DNA of 64,000 nucleotides from positions 434,001 through 498,000 of the forward strand of contig NZ_RXZI01000002.1 in assembly GCF_021991925.1 (NCBI RefSeq), read 5' to 3'. Positions 54,229-62,469 of the stretch are shown piece after piece (position 1 is the first letter of the stretch; the number at the start of each line of letters is the position of its first letter). Both the position numbers and the translations under genes were made by a program. Under the pieces are notes generated by a model, which worked only from the letters and a program-made list of their open reading frames with translations, had not been told where the DNA came from and searched no databases. Origin of the DNA: Sutcliffiella horikoshii. Lineage in GTDB: Bacteria; Bacillota; Bacilli; Bacillales; Bacillaceae_I.

Positions 54229-55771
54229 AACTGAATCTTCCTTTTTTTAATTCTTCTTGGAAGGAGCGGAGTCGCTTGGTTCCTTCTTTTAACTGCTGCA
54301 AATATTGAAGCCAGACATCCTCGAGTTTTTCTTTTTTATAGAGGCTATGTAAAGCTTTTAAAAGGGAGGTGGCCTCTTTATAGGCAGTCTTGTTTCGTTG
54401 CTCCAACGCCTTATGTATTGCCACATGATACAGCGGGAAAAGGGCATAAGGGTCGGCCTTCTTGATCTCTTTTAGCTTGAATGCCTCCAGGCCGCTTAGT
54501 TCAAAGCCCATCCACAGCTGGAGCTCCACCCATTTGCGATAGCTTTTCGTTTCAAATAGGTACCATTCATATTCCCCGTAGCTATATGGCATGAGCGTGC
54601 GTAAGGCTTCTTTATATAATCGGTCATGTTTTGTTTCCATGGCGTAGTCAGTCAGCATTTTTAACAGATGTCTAGTCAGTTGCCTTTTCCGCTCATAGGT
54701 AGCTTCTGAGTGTATATAATCCGTCACGATGGGAAGGGACAAAGAAAGCCAGCTTTCGAGTCTGTCCTTCGCTTTGGCGCTAACAAGAGCCTGTAGCCAG
54801 TGAAAGACATATGGGGCATACTGGTTGCCGTTTTTACGAACAAGCTTTAGCGCTTCTTCATCCTTTTTCTGTAAAAAGAGCAAGTGGGTTTTCGCCAGTT
54901 CCGCTTGCAGGGATGCATCCCCTTCTAACTCTTTTAACTCGGATGCCATCCAGTTACGGCGCTGAAACACATCATTCCATGTGAACTGATAGATATAAAA
55001 CATTTCCCTTATAAAAGGTTCTTCTTGCTGCAATAGCTTTTCGCGGATCAACTGTCTGCTTTCCTTCAGCAAGGAGTCCAGTTGAAAGGCAATCGCACTG
55101 TGAAAAAGTCCTTTTGCTTCCTCTTCGACAATGTCCACGAATCGGTGCAGGATATCTGCTATGTATTGATATGGCTGAGTATTATCATAACTCTTGATCA
55201 CTTGCTCCATGCAATAGATGGAAGCGTGCAACAAAAACAACGGACGGATCTCCGCCTTTTTTGGCGCTTGTAAACGCAGTTTTGGAAAAAATGCGTGAGT
55301 AAGCCCGGTCAGGTAGGTCCTTTTTGTCGGGATGGAGCTTCTAAATTCTTCATGTTGATCGTTCACAAATTCCAGCCAGCTAGAAAGGGAATCCTCTTCA
55401 AAGCCCGTTACCTTCTTTTTAGCTGTGGCAGATAGGACGGGGACAGCATTTCCGGCTGTTTCAGATTTCCAGCTATCTATAAGGGAAGCAATGGTATGAT
55501 GTTCTGACCAAATGGCTAAAAAGGTGGCTATCTGGTGGGAGCAAAGGGTAGAGGCACCGCATGAGCATCTGCTGAGGTCACCGATTTCGGTATCAAGCAG
55601 TACGTGCTTTTGTCCGTTGTCCTGCACTTTGCCGATCATGCTTGTGCCTTCCTCGTAGGCGTTGATGACATTACCTTGGCGGAAGAGTTTTAAGCCTTCT
55701 TTTAGGTTGTGCCTGTTGGTTTCTTCCGTGAGCGGATATGTATCTATCAGCCATGTTGTGAACTGCTCCAT
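54221..55771 (-). CDS. ywqB: SWIM zinc-finger protein (YwqB type)
   Basis: A 516-residue cytoplasmic protein. Near residues 64-85 it carries a SWIM zinc motif (CSCGASTLCSHQIATF, with the CxC...CxH pattern), which binds DNA or proteins. The rest is helical and rich in lysine and leucine, with no known domain. SWIM proteins are often encoded beside SNF2 ATPases. It precedes and overlaps the helicase gene by 8 nt. The ATG at 55771 follows AGGTGACATAA. A joint role in DNA handling is the inference. Confidence 0.9.
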   Translation of the reverse strand: MEQFTTWLIDTYPLTEETNRHNLKEGLKLFRQGNVINAYEEGTSMIGKVQDNGQKHVLLDTEIGDLSRCSCGASTLCSHQIATFLAIWSEHHTIASLIDSWKSETAGNAVPVLSATAKKKVTGFEEDSLSSWLEFVNDQHEEFRSSIPTKRTYLTGLTHAFFPKLRLQAPKKAEIRPLFLLHASIYCMEQVIKSYDNTQPYQYIADILHRFVDIVEEEAKGLFHSAIAFQLDSLLKESRQLIREKLLQQEEPFIREMFYIYQFTWNDVFQRRNWMASELKELEGDASLQAELAKTHLLFLQKKDEEALKLVRKNGNQYAPYVFHWLQALVSAKAKDRLESWLSLSLPIVTDYIHSEATYERKRQLTRHLLKMLTDYAMETKHDRLYKEALRTLMPYSYGEYEWYLFETKSYRKWVELQLWMGFELSGLEAFKLKEIKKADPYALFPLYHVAIHKALEQRNKTAYKEATSLLKALHSLYKKEKLEDVWLQYLQQLKEGTKRLRSFQEELKKGRFSYD

Positions 55772-55828
55772 TTTATGTCACCTTCCATTTGCTTGTAAGT
55801 TGATTCTATTACTCCTGTATCCTTTGTT

Positions 55829-56130
55829 TCAGGCGCTCGCTTTCCGCGGGGCGGTCCTGAAGACTCCTCACTTCGTTAAAAGGCCACTGAAAAAGTAAAT
55901 CATCTTAATGATCTGTTTCATACCGCTATTGATTTCCGCAACGGCTTCCTTTCCACGGGGCGACCTTGAGCCTCCTCGGGCAACGCCCTGCGGGGTCTCA
56001 AGATTGTCGCTATCCCCCGTAGGAGTCTTCGCCTATTGCTCCAATCAACAGCTAGAAATTATTAAAAAGGTAAGTTATTGGATTTTTCGGTGGTCTTTTT
56101 CATTGCGGGGTCTTCCCTGTCCTTTCCAGG
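55829..56130 (-). repeat. GC-rich dispersed element split by an inverted-repeat element carrying another copy
   Basis: The 508-bp gap 55772-56279 holds a dispersed-element copy (55829-55877) that is interrupted after CTTCGTT and resumes at GCGGGGTCTTCCCTG (56105). The 227-bp insert, 55878-56104, has imperfect terminal inverted repeats: AAAAGGCCACTGAAAAAGT on the left, and on the right the complement of AAAAAGACCACCGAAAAA. Inside it, 55929-56048 is a second, complete copy of the same family (CGGGGCGACCTTGAGCC, GCGGGGTCTCAAG, GGAGTCTTCGCC). The remaining sequence to 56280 is a terminator. Confidence 0.7.
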
Positions 56131-56167
56131 GGACATACATTAAGCGCCACGTCCTATTTCTCATCCT

Positions 56168-56208
56168 ACCAAAAAACGAAAAGGTCTACTTCGACTCGTA
56201 GACCTTTG
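56168..56208 (-). terminator. Terminator after the BsuPI lipoprotein gene
   Basis: On the minus strand AAGGTCTAC and GTAGACCTT form a 9-bp stem, then TTCGTTTTTTGG. Confidence 0.85.
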
Positions 56209-56279
56209 GCAGTAAAAACTTCTTATTCTATTATAGATACTTTACGGTGGAGTTACAACCTTATGACAGGTTGCAGAAA

Positions 56280-56822
56280 TCATTCAATGGTGAATGTTTC
56301 TTTTGCTGAAGCGTGGAGATTGGAGCCGGTGAAGATAAATTCAATGGTGTATTCTCCAGCAGCTAGATCACCTGTTACGTCATCATAGGATACTGGGTAT
56401 TCCAGCTTTTCACCTGGTGCCAGAATGACTTCTTTCATAGCCTGGGTGTACATCATTCCCTCTGACAGCTTTTTAACGACTGCCCCTGATTCATCCATCA
56501 CAACATAATCGTATTCCTGGCCGGATGAAAAAGTGATTTCCGCATCCTTTTCCTGGTTGTTCGTGACAGTGAATAGGAAGTCCTGATCTTTACGCTCAAT
56601 TTGTCCGTTGAGCTCACCGTCTTTATTTTCCTCTAATTTCATTTTCTCTTTCAGCTCATCTTTTGACTTGTCCGAGTCACCATTTTCCCCTTCCCCCTCA
56701 TATGGAACCTCGCTGCCTGTAGAGGTGTTGTTTTCGATTGGTACCTCCTGGGTGGAATTCCCTCTTGTTCCGCATGCAGCAAGCATCATGGAAACTGTCA
56801 GTAAAAGTATTATTTTATACAT
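56280..56822 (-). CDS. Lipoprotein with BsuPI-like domain
   Basis: A 180-residue lipoprotein. The signal peptide ends in the lipobox LAAC (cysteine near residue 17), followed by an acidic, Glu/Lys-rich linker and an immunoglobulin-like BsuPI domain (about 75-180: FTVTNNQEKDAEITFSSGQE, then PVSYDDVTGDLAAGEYTIEF). The domain is named after the B. subtilis intracellular proteinase inhibitor, but membrane-anchored versions have no known target. ATG 56822 follows GGAGGCG; a longer ORF version starts 15 codons upstream and lacks a site. It is monocistronic. Confidence 0.85.
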   Translation of the reverse strand: MYKIILLLTVSMMLAACGTRGNSTQEVPIENNTSTGSEVPYEGEGENGDSDKSKDELKEKMKLEENKDGELNGQIERKDQDFLFTVTNNQEKDAEITFSSGQEYDYVVMDESGAVVKKLSEGMMYTQAMKEVILAPGEKLEYPVSYDDVTGDLAAGEYTIEFIFTGSNLHASAKETFTIE

Positions 56823-57045
56823 ATCTACGCCTCCATTTTTATCATTAGTACTAAGGAAATGCATCATTCCGGGGCTTTTTTACACTCTATATATACCATA
56901 CCCCTCTTTGTAACGTTAGACGTTAAATTATATAAAAGGTTACAAGAGGACGAACTGGTCAAATGCCTCTTTTTGTAAATGTTTTACATTTAGGACATAC
57001 GATGATAGTACAAATGGTCTAAATTTGTAGAAAGAGGTGGGATTG

Positions 57046-57834
57046 ATGAGAATAGTGCTAGATGCAGGGCATGGGTACAGCACCCCTGGAAAACGCACAC
57101 CCGATGGAATGAGGGAATATGAGTTCAATAGGGTAGTTGCACAGTATGCAAGGGAAGAACTGCTCCGCTACTTGGATACCGAAATATTGTTCACCCATTC
57201 AGATGAAAGGGATGTCCCGCTACAGGAACGTACAGACCGGGCGAACAACTGGCGCGCACAAGCATTCGTTTCCATCCACGCAAATGCCTTCGGGAATGGA
57301 GGCTGGAATACGGTACAAGGCATTGAAACATATACGCCGATAGCTAGTTCCCCCGACTCCGACCGTCTTGCTGGCATGGTGCATCGCAGGCTCATCCAGG
57401 CTACAGGAAGAAGGGACAGGGGGATAAAGTCCGAAAACTTCCATGTTCTGCGCGAAACCGATATGGCCTCCATATTATGCGAGTGTGGCTTTATGACACA
57501 CTTCCAGGAAGCACAATTGCTTAAAACAGACAGCTATCGCAGAACCTGTGCGGTCGCTATTGCAGAGGGACTGGTGGAGTATTTCAACTTGCAATTGAAG
57601 CCAACACCGCCAACGACAACAAGATTATATAAAGTGCAGGTAGGGGCATTCCAGGCCAAGGAAAATGCAGACAATCTTGCAGCAGAATTAAATCAAAAAG
57701 GCTTCAACACATTTGTGTTCAATGAGCAAAATTTATATAAAGTGCAGGCAGGAGCTTTTTTACAGAAAGAAAATGCTGAAAGCTTGGCGACAACCCTCAG
57801 GTCACAAAACTATACAACATTTATAAGCATATGA
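57046..57834 (+). CDS. cwlC: N-acetylmuramoyl-L-alanine amidase with two SPOR-like repeats (CwlC type)
   Basis: A 262-residue zinc amidase that cuts the bond between muramic acid and the peptide stem. Zinc ligands and catalytic residues are visible: H9 (DAGHG), E26 (YEFN), H78 (SIHANA) and catalytic E146 (CECGF). After residue 185, two repeats (LYKVQVGAFQAKENADNLAA and LYKVQAGAFLQKENAESLAT) are SPOR-like domains for binding denuded glycan. There is no signal peptide, as in B. subtilis CwlC (255 residues), which lyses the mother cell wall late in sporulation. CATACGAT at 56998 may be a sigma-K -10 box, but its -35 partner is poor. ATG 57046 follows AGAGGTGG. Confidence 0.88.
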   Translation: MRIVLDAGHGYSTPGKRTPDGMREYEFNRVVAQYAREELLRYLDTEILFTHSDERDVPLQERTDRANNWRAQAFVSIHANAFGNGGWNTVQGIETYTPIASSPDSDRLAGMVHRRLIQATGRRDRGIKSENFHVLRETDMASILCECGFMTHFQEAQLLKTDSYRRTCAVAIAEGLVEYFNLQLKPTPPTTTRLYKVQVGAFQAKENADNLAAELNQKGFNTFVFNEQNLYKVQAGAFLQKENAESLATTLRSQNYTTFISI

Positions 57835-57838
57835 TAAC

Positions 57839-58090
57839 TGACCCCTGCAAAGGGGTTTCAAACCGTAGACAAACCCTAATTATCATTATATTTGCATTTA
57901 ACAATAGATCTTCGTTCCAGGCGCTTCGCTTTCCTGCGGGCGGTCCGGAAGCCTCCTCGGGCTACGCCCTGCGGGGTCTTCCCTGTCCCTTCCTCCCGCG
58001 GGAGTCTTCGCGCCTTCCACTACGATCAACTTGAAAATTGCTATGAAATTTACTTTGTCTACAAGCTGTGACCCCTTTAAAGGGGTTTTT
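57839..58090 (+). repeat. Inverted-repeat unit with two terminator-like ends and a dispersed-element copy
   Basis: Near-identical hairpins TGACCCCTGCAAAGGGGTTT (57839-57858) and TGACCCCTTTAAAGGGGTTT (58069-58088) flank inner inverted repeats GTAGACAAA (57865-57873) and TTTGTCTAC (58054-58062). Between them, 57915-58030 is a copy of the GC-rich dispersed element (GCGGGCGGTCCGGAAGCC, GCGGGGTCTTCCCTG, GGGAGTCTTCGCGCC). The left hairpin ends the amidase transcript. No gene is seen in 57835-58202. Confidence 0.7.
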
Positions 58091-58202
58091 ATTTGTTTTC
58101 GACATTTTTTCTCCAAAATAAAGAAAAAAACAGGGAAAATGTACTTATTTATCGAATGAATAGGGGAGACATTGAATTGGGGTTTAGGGGGATATAGAAA
58201 GA

Positions 58203-58520
58203 ATGAAATCTATTGATTGGCGGTCAAAAATTAAGAGCTTTACGAACATCATGTGCTTTATACTTTCTCTTTTATTATTAATTTATAACATTAGTATAGT
58301 AGGATTCTTCTATTTACTCATGACTTTTGGGGAAGCTCAAGGGGTCATGATTTACTCCATGATTAGCGTAGCGGGCATTCTATTGGTTGTCATTCCTTTG
58401 GTATTCCGCTTGGCAAAGAGTAAATTTTATTATTTCGCATTGATTGGCTTGCACCTGATTGCCGCATTTTTGCCAATCATCATGAAAAACATATCCGGGG
58501 TATTTGATAAAGTATTGTAA
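58203..58520 (+). CDS. Small hypothetical membrane protein
   Basis: A 105-residue protein with three predicted membrane spans (about 12-40, 50-66 and 76-95) and a short charged N-terminus (MKSIDWRSKIKS). I do not recognise a family. RBS GGGGGATA is 7 nt before ATG 58203. The sortase gene follows 55 bp later without a visible terminator, so the two may be one operon and this protein a membrane partner, which is only positional inference. Confidence 0.6.
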   Translation: MKSIDWRSKIKSFTNIMCFILSLLLLIYNISIVGFFYLLMTFGEAQGVMIYSMISVAGILLVVIPLVFRLAKSKFYYFALIGLHLIAAFLPIIMKNISGVFDKVL

Positions 58521-58575
58521 TTTGTCGAACCGATGGGGCTTGTTGTTTTGAAGAGGTAAGGTAGAATGGAAGTAA

Positions 58576-59208
58576 ATGACCATGAGGAGATTGGACACAT
58601 TGAAAAAAGGAATGATCATTGCCGTCCTGTTTATCATTGCCGGTTTTTCTTTCATTGGTTACGGCCTCTTTGAGAAAATCAGCATGGATAGAAAGACAGA
58701 GGCTGCCCTGAGGGATGCTGTAGGAATGACAAAGGACAGAGTCGATGCCAAAGCGAATCCCGACAGAAAAGACCGTCCCACTAAACCTGACGACTTTTCA
58801 CCGGAGACAGGCGAGGTTATTGGGTTACTGGAAATACCAAAGCTTAAAGCGGAGCTTCCGATTGTAGAAGGAACAGACCCCACGGAGCTTGAAAAAGGGG
58901 TAGGTCATTATAAAGGGGCATCTTTTCCAGGTGAGAACGGCCAGATTGTCTTTTCGGGACACAGGGATACAGTATTTCTGCGTTTAGGAGAACTGGAGAT
59001 GGGAGATAGATTCTTTGTCCGGATGCCTTATGGTGATTTTATGTATGAAATTTACGATTCGAAGATAGTGGATGAAGATGACCGGACTGTCATCACGCTA
59101 CATAAAGAAAACGAGGACCTGCTTTTGACCACGTGTTATCCGTTCACACTTACCGGGGCAGCCCCAGAGAGATATATATTATATGCTAAACCTGTGGATA
59201 CAAGATGA
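58576..59208 (+). CDS. Class D sortase, second copy
   Basis: A 210-residue sortase. An N-terminal membrane anchor (about 12-32) precedes a barrel with catalytic H129 (FSGHRDTVF), C187 (LLTTCYPF) and R199 (AAPERY). It is clearly homologous to the sortase at 46618 but has a shorter linker and no surface-protein gene beside it. It may therefore anchor the LPLTA amylopullulanase or the LPFTA LRR protein, encoded far away. The start is uncertain: ATG 58576, ATG 58582 or a TTG at 58600 preceded by GAGGAG are all possible. A terminator follows directly. Confidence 0.9.
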   Translation: MTMRRLDTLKKGMIIAVLFIIAGFSFIGYGLFEKISMDRKTEAALRDAVGMTKDRVDAKANPDRKDRPTKPDDFSPETGEVIGLLEIPKLKAELPIVEGTDPTELEKGVGHYKGASFPGENGQIVFSGHRDTVFLRLGELEMGDRFFVRMPYGDFMYEIYDSKIVDEDDRTVITLHKENEDLLLTTCYPFTLTGAAPERYILYAKPVDTR

Positions 59209-59209
59209 G

Positions 59210-59233
59210 ACACCTTTCGAGGTGTTTTTCTTT
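59210..59233 (+). terminator. Terminator after the second sortase gene
   Basis: Short stem ACACCT/AGGTGT with a TTCG tetraloop, then TTTTTCTTTT. Confidence 0.85.
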
Positions 59234-59524
59234 TGCTCTCTTATCGGCAAAACTTTCAAAAAGTTTATAGATAAAAAGTAACTTTTTTCGATGAAAGTAT
59301 TTTTTAAGCCGATTTACCGAATTTAATGGAATTATCTGTCGTTTATTGGTATGTTAATATAGCTATTTAGGTAAATTTAACCACCGAACAAGTACTTATA
59401 TCCTTGATTTTACTTGATTCGACAAAATACACCCATTCTAATAGGATTACTACTATGATAATATAATGATAGACTATTAAAAGAGAGAAAGATGGTACCA
59501 AAGTACTATTTAGGAGGGGTTCAA
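59234..59524. promoter_or_regulatory. AT-rich leader of the YwqE-type gene
   Basis: No gene seen. CTATGATAATATAATG at 59452-59467 resembles CTATGATAATGTTAATATAAT at 62398-62418 before the epimerase gene and probably includes the -10. GTTTATT is found upstream of both. They may be related promoters, but no -35 is convincing here. Confidence 0.35.
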
Positions 59525-60295
59525 ATGATTGATGTGCATTGTCATATTCTTCCTGCGTCAGATGATGGAGCTAGACATATGACCGAAAGCTTGGAAATGG
59601 CCAGAGCGGCAACGAAAGAGGGCATTACAAAGATAGTAGCTACGCCTCATCATAATAATGGGCAGTATATGAATACAAAGGAAGAGATTTTGGAGAAGGT
59701 CAAGGAATTGAATGATCGCTTAGAAAAGGAAGGTATTGGTATAACCATCCTGCCTGGTCAAGAATGTCGAATTTCGGGTGAGTTGCTTGAACAGTATGAA
59801 AAAAATGAGCTGCTGACCATCAATGATACGGGCCGTTATGTTTTTATTGAACTGCCTTCTAGCCAAGTTCCTCTTTACACGGAAAAGATCATTTATGATG
59901 TGCAACTGAAAGGCCTTATTCCGATTATTGTGCATCCTGAGCGTAATGCGGAATTGATAGAAAATCCGGAGAAATTATATCAGTTAGTGAAAAAGGGTGC
60001 CTGTACGCAAATAACGGCAGCCAGTGTAGCTGGGAAGTTCGGTAAAAAAATCAAAAAATTCTCATTGGACCTGATTGATGCGAATTTAACCCATCTTGTT
60101 GCTTCTGATGCGCACAACTTGAAAAACAGAAACTTTCAAATGACAGATGCGTTTAAGGTGATAGAAAAAGAATGTGGCGTAGATGCCAAATACATGCTGA
60201 TGGAAAATGCAGAACTGTTAGTGGAAGGCTCTATGATCATGAAGGAAATACCGGAAAGGGTCAAAAAGAAAAAATTGTTCGGTCTGTTGGGCTGA
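59525..60295 (+). CDS. ywqE: Tyrosine-protein phosphatase of the PHP family (YwqE/CpsB type)
   Basis: A 256-residue manganese-dependent phosphatase that dephosphorylates bacterial tyrosine kinases controlling capsule synthesis. The PHP metal motifs are visible: DVHCHILP at 3-10, ATPHHNNG near 40, GQECR near 80, HPERN near 140 and SDAHN near 197. ATG 59525 follows AGGAGGGG, and a longer ORF starting 11 codons upstream is less likely. No tyrosine kinase/modulator pair (ywqC/ywqD type) is next to it, unlike in B. subtilis; an LCP gene and a UDP-GlcNAc epimerase follow nearby, in keeping with polysaccharide control. Confidence 0.9.
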   Translation: MIDVHCHILPASDDGARHMTESLEMARAATKEGITKIVATPHHNNGQYMNTKEEILEKVKELNDRLEKEGIGITILPGQECRISGELLEQYEKNELLTINDTGRYVFIELPSSQVPLYTEKIIYDVQLKGLIPIIVHPERNAELIENPEKLYQLVKKGACTQITAASVAGKFGKKIKKFSLDLIDANLTHLVASDAHNLKNRNFQMTDAFKVIEKECGVDAKYMLMENAELLVEGSMIMKEIPERVKKKKLFGLLG

Positions 60296-60508
60296 TTGTT
60301 CTTAATAACAAAAAGCTCTTTTCTTAAAGATATAGTAGCTATTTACTAGTAAAAAGTCGGCAATGGGACGTTTTACGGTTACATACTCCAAAGAATAAAG
60401 TTTTAAATTTAGTAGAGCAGGGAAAAGAGCCCGACAATAGGGAATATTACGGTTGGTTTGTAAGTGCGTAATAGCAACAAAGCTTACGAAAATAACCTAA
60501 CAAAAAGA

Positions 60509-60546
60509 GAAGGCTGCCGCGGTCATTCGGGAAGCCCTCTCTTTTT
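60509..60546. terminator. Terminator after the LCP gene
   Basis: AGAGAAGGCT with AGCCCTCTCT (one mismatch), with T residues on the plus-strand side and TCTTTTTG on the minus side. It may serve both convergent genes. Confidence 0.7.
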
Positions 60547-61473
60547 TCAGTTGTTGCTTGCCACTTCTGTATCAAGTTCTAAATGCTCTTTTAGTTGGTT
60601 GGAAATGGCCAAGCGATCTTCTTCAGGAACAATTAAATAATAGATGTTATCAATTCTTGTCCCGGACCCTGTCAGCTGATGTTGGGATAGCTCGTGACGT
60701 GCATCTTTATAGTTGGATTGAATGTCCACCATCTCATTGAAAGTTAAATTTGTCCGAACGTTATTTCCAAGAATGTCTAATATATCATCAATTTTAGTAA
60801 CAGAAGAGATGTTAGCTCCTTTGTTGATTACTCCCTGGATGATATCGCGTTGTCTTTGTTGACGACCAAAATCACTATCCACCGAACGCATACGGGAAAA
60901 GCTTAGTGCTTGCTCACCATTCAATTCAATTTCCCCTAAAGGAAAGTGGTGTCCGCTTTGACTGAACTCCAATTTATTGTCTACCGTCACTCCACCGACT
61001 GCATCGACAATTTCCTTGAAGCTCTCCATGTTGACCTGTACAAAATAATCTATCGGGATATCCAAGAAGTTTTCCACTGTTGCAATGGACATTTCCGGTC
61101 CTCCAAAAGCATAAGCGTGGTTAATCTTATCCTCAAAGCCTTTTCCGATGATTTCTGTCCGGGTGTCACGAGGTATACTGACCATCTGCATCGACTTATT
61201 GTTAGGATTGACTGTAAGTACAATCATGGAATCTGAACGTCCCTTGTCACCAGGGCGTTCATCCACCCCTAGAATCAAGAAGGATAGAGGATCTTTTTCT
61301 TTAAAATCTACTTGTGACGATCGCTTATCGGAATTTGATCTATCTAATGGTGTATGCATGGATGTTGCTGCATTTTCAAGAGATTTATAGACGGTAAAAG
61401 CAAATATTCCTACACCTATTGTGGTAATTCCCAGCATACTGACGAGCACAATAAACCATTTTTTCTTTAACAT
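60547..61473 (-). CDS. LytR-CpsA-Psr (LCP) family wall-polymer ligase
   Basis: A 308-residue membrane-anchored protein that transfers undecaprenyl-linked polymers (teichoic acid or capsule) to peptidoglycan. An N-terminal membrane span (about 8-30) precedes the LCP domain, with conserved arginine/aspartate motifs (LGVDERPGDKGRSDSMIVL, SIPRDTRTEI, INHAYAFGG, and ALSFSRMRSVDSDFGRQQRQ). TagT/U/V of B. subtilis are the closest group. The gene is convergent with ywqE and close to mnaA, which is usual for wall-polymer regions. ATG 61473. Confidence 0.93.
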   Translation of the reverse strand: MLKKKWFIVLVSMLGITTIGVGIFAFTVYKSLENAATSMHTPLDRSNSDKRSSQVDFKEKDPLSFLILGVDERPGDKGRSDSMIVLTVNPNNKSMQMVSIPRDTRTEIIGKGFEDKINHAYAFGGPEMSIATVENFLDIPIDYFVQVNMESFKEIVDAVGGVTVDNKLEFSQSGHHFPLGEIELNGEQALSFSRMRSVDSDFGRQQRQRDIIQGVINKGANISSVTKIDDILDILGNNVRTNLTFNEMVDIQSNYKDARHELSQHQLTGSGTRIDNIYYLIVPEEDRLAISNQLKEHLELDTEVASNN

Positions 61474-61687
61474 AGCACGCTTCCTTTTGTTTTATATTTT
61501 CTACTAACGATTATATGGTTTATTTTCCTTTTACACAATAAAAACAAATCCAAATACTGTTTGAAAATGTAACAAATTGTATAATGAATGTAGGAAATGT
61601 GTACTAGTGTCCAGAAAAAAAGAGTGAATTACATGTAGAAAATGGTAGAGCGCTGATTAGAAAAACCAGCGCCATTTTTTACGTCAT

Positions 61688-62062
61688 TTAGATTTTAATA
61701 AAAAGAATCCATAAAATAAAGCTTGTTACTATGATTCCAAAGTAAACATAGGAAGTGATTTGGCCGAAGCGTGAGCGAGATGTAATGTGCTGAATAAATA
61801 AGAATGGAACAATAAACCATGGTATAAGCATGAGAATGGAAAGCATGTAACCGATAACGGAAGATTCACTATGTGCAAGCTTGAAAGAAAGTGCAGGAAG
61901 TATTGTCAGAAATGGACTCAAAGAGGTAAGGATAATTAGTCGAATGCCATATGCGTTCATCACGTCGTGTAATTCAGACCAGTTCCAGTCAGGTCTCCAT
62001 TTTGTTGCGGTGGTGAATGTATTCTTCATAAGCGGAAAAAATTTGTTGGTAATTGCAGTCAT
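61688..62062 (-). CDS. Small hypothetical membrane protein
   Basis: A 124-residue protein with three predicted membrane spans (about 41-60, 68-92 and 98-122) after a Trp-rich N-terminal segment (TKWRPDWNWSELHDVMNAYG). I do not recognise the family. ATG 62062. A GCGCTG/CAGCGC hairpin lies about 10-35 bp past the stop. It stands alone between the LCP gene and the epimerase. The function is unknown. Confidence 0.6.
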   Translation of the reverse strand: MTAITNKFFPLMKNTFTTATKWRPDWNWSELHDVMNAYGIRLIILTSLSPFLTILPALSFKLAHSESSVIGYMLSILMLIPWFIVPFLFIQHITSRSRFGQITSYVYFGIIVTSFILWILFIKI

Positions 62063-62469
62063 AAATTACTCACCCTCTTTTCATTACATGGTATTTATAT
62101 AATATGATTCCTCTTTCCACTCTATGAATACTTTTAATAGATAAGTAGTCAATCTATTAGTACCCTTATTTATATGGTACTTAAACTGGTAATTGCGTAG
62201 TCGAAAAAAAATCGGAAAAATTTCACTGTAAGCATAGATACCGGTATTCGTCTATAAGTAAACCTATTATAAATTTATGATTGTTTATTTTAGCTATCCA
62301 TTACAGGTGGAAAGTAAATTACATAATAAGTCAATTTTGTAACCGGAATTATAAAACTTATTTCCTTTCCCTTGATGCCATTTGTTAATGTTTATTCTCT
62401 ATGATAATGTTAATATAATTAGCAACATACACCTGAGTTTTTATTTTTGATTTGAAAGGTGAAGAGATT
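62063..62469. promoter_or_regulatory. AT-rich promoter region of the epimerase gene
   Basis: No gene seen. TTTATT (62391-62396) and TATAAT (62414-62419) are 17 bp apart, a weak -35 with a consensus -10, about 50 bp before ATG 62470. The -10 region resembles that before the ywqE gene. Confidence 0.4.

Noticed and set aside
55878-56104. Intact insertion sequence
   Set aside because: The 227-bp insert has no room for a transposase, so it can only be a non-autonomous element.
56998-57005. Sigma-K -10 box (CATACGAT) before the CwlC-like gene
   Set aside because: The -10 fits and the family is sigma-K dependent in B. subtilis, but no AC-type -35 is at the right distance, so it was not listed as a promoter.
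61655-61680. Terminator after the 61688 membrane protein gene
   Set aside because: The GCGCTG/CAGCGC hairpin has its T run on the plus strand, where no gene precedes it, so its function is unclear.
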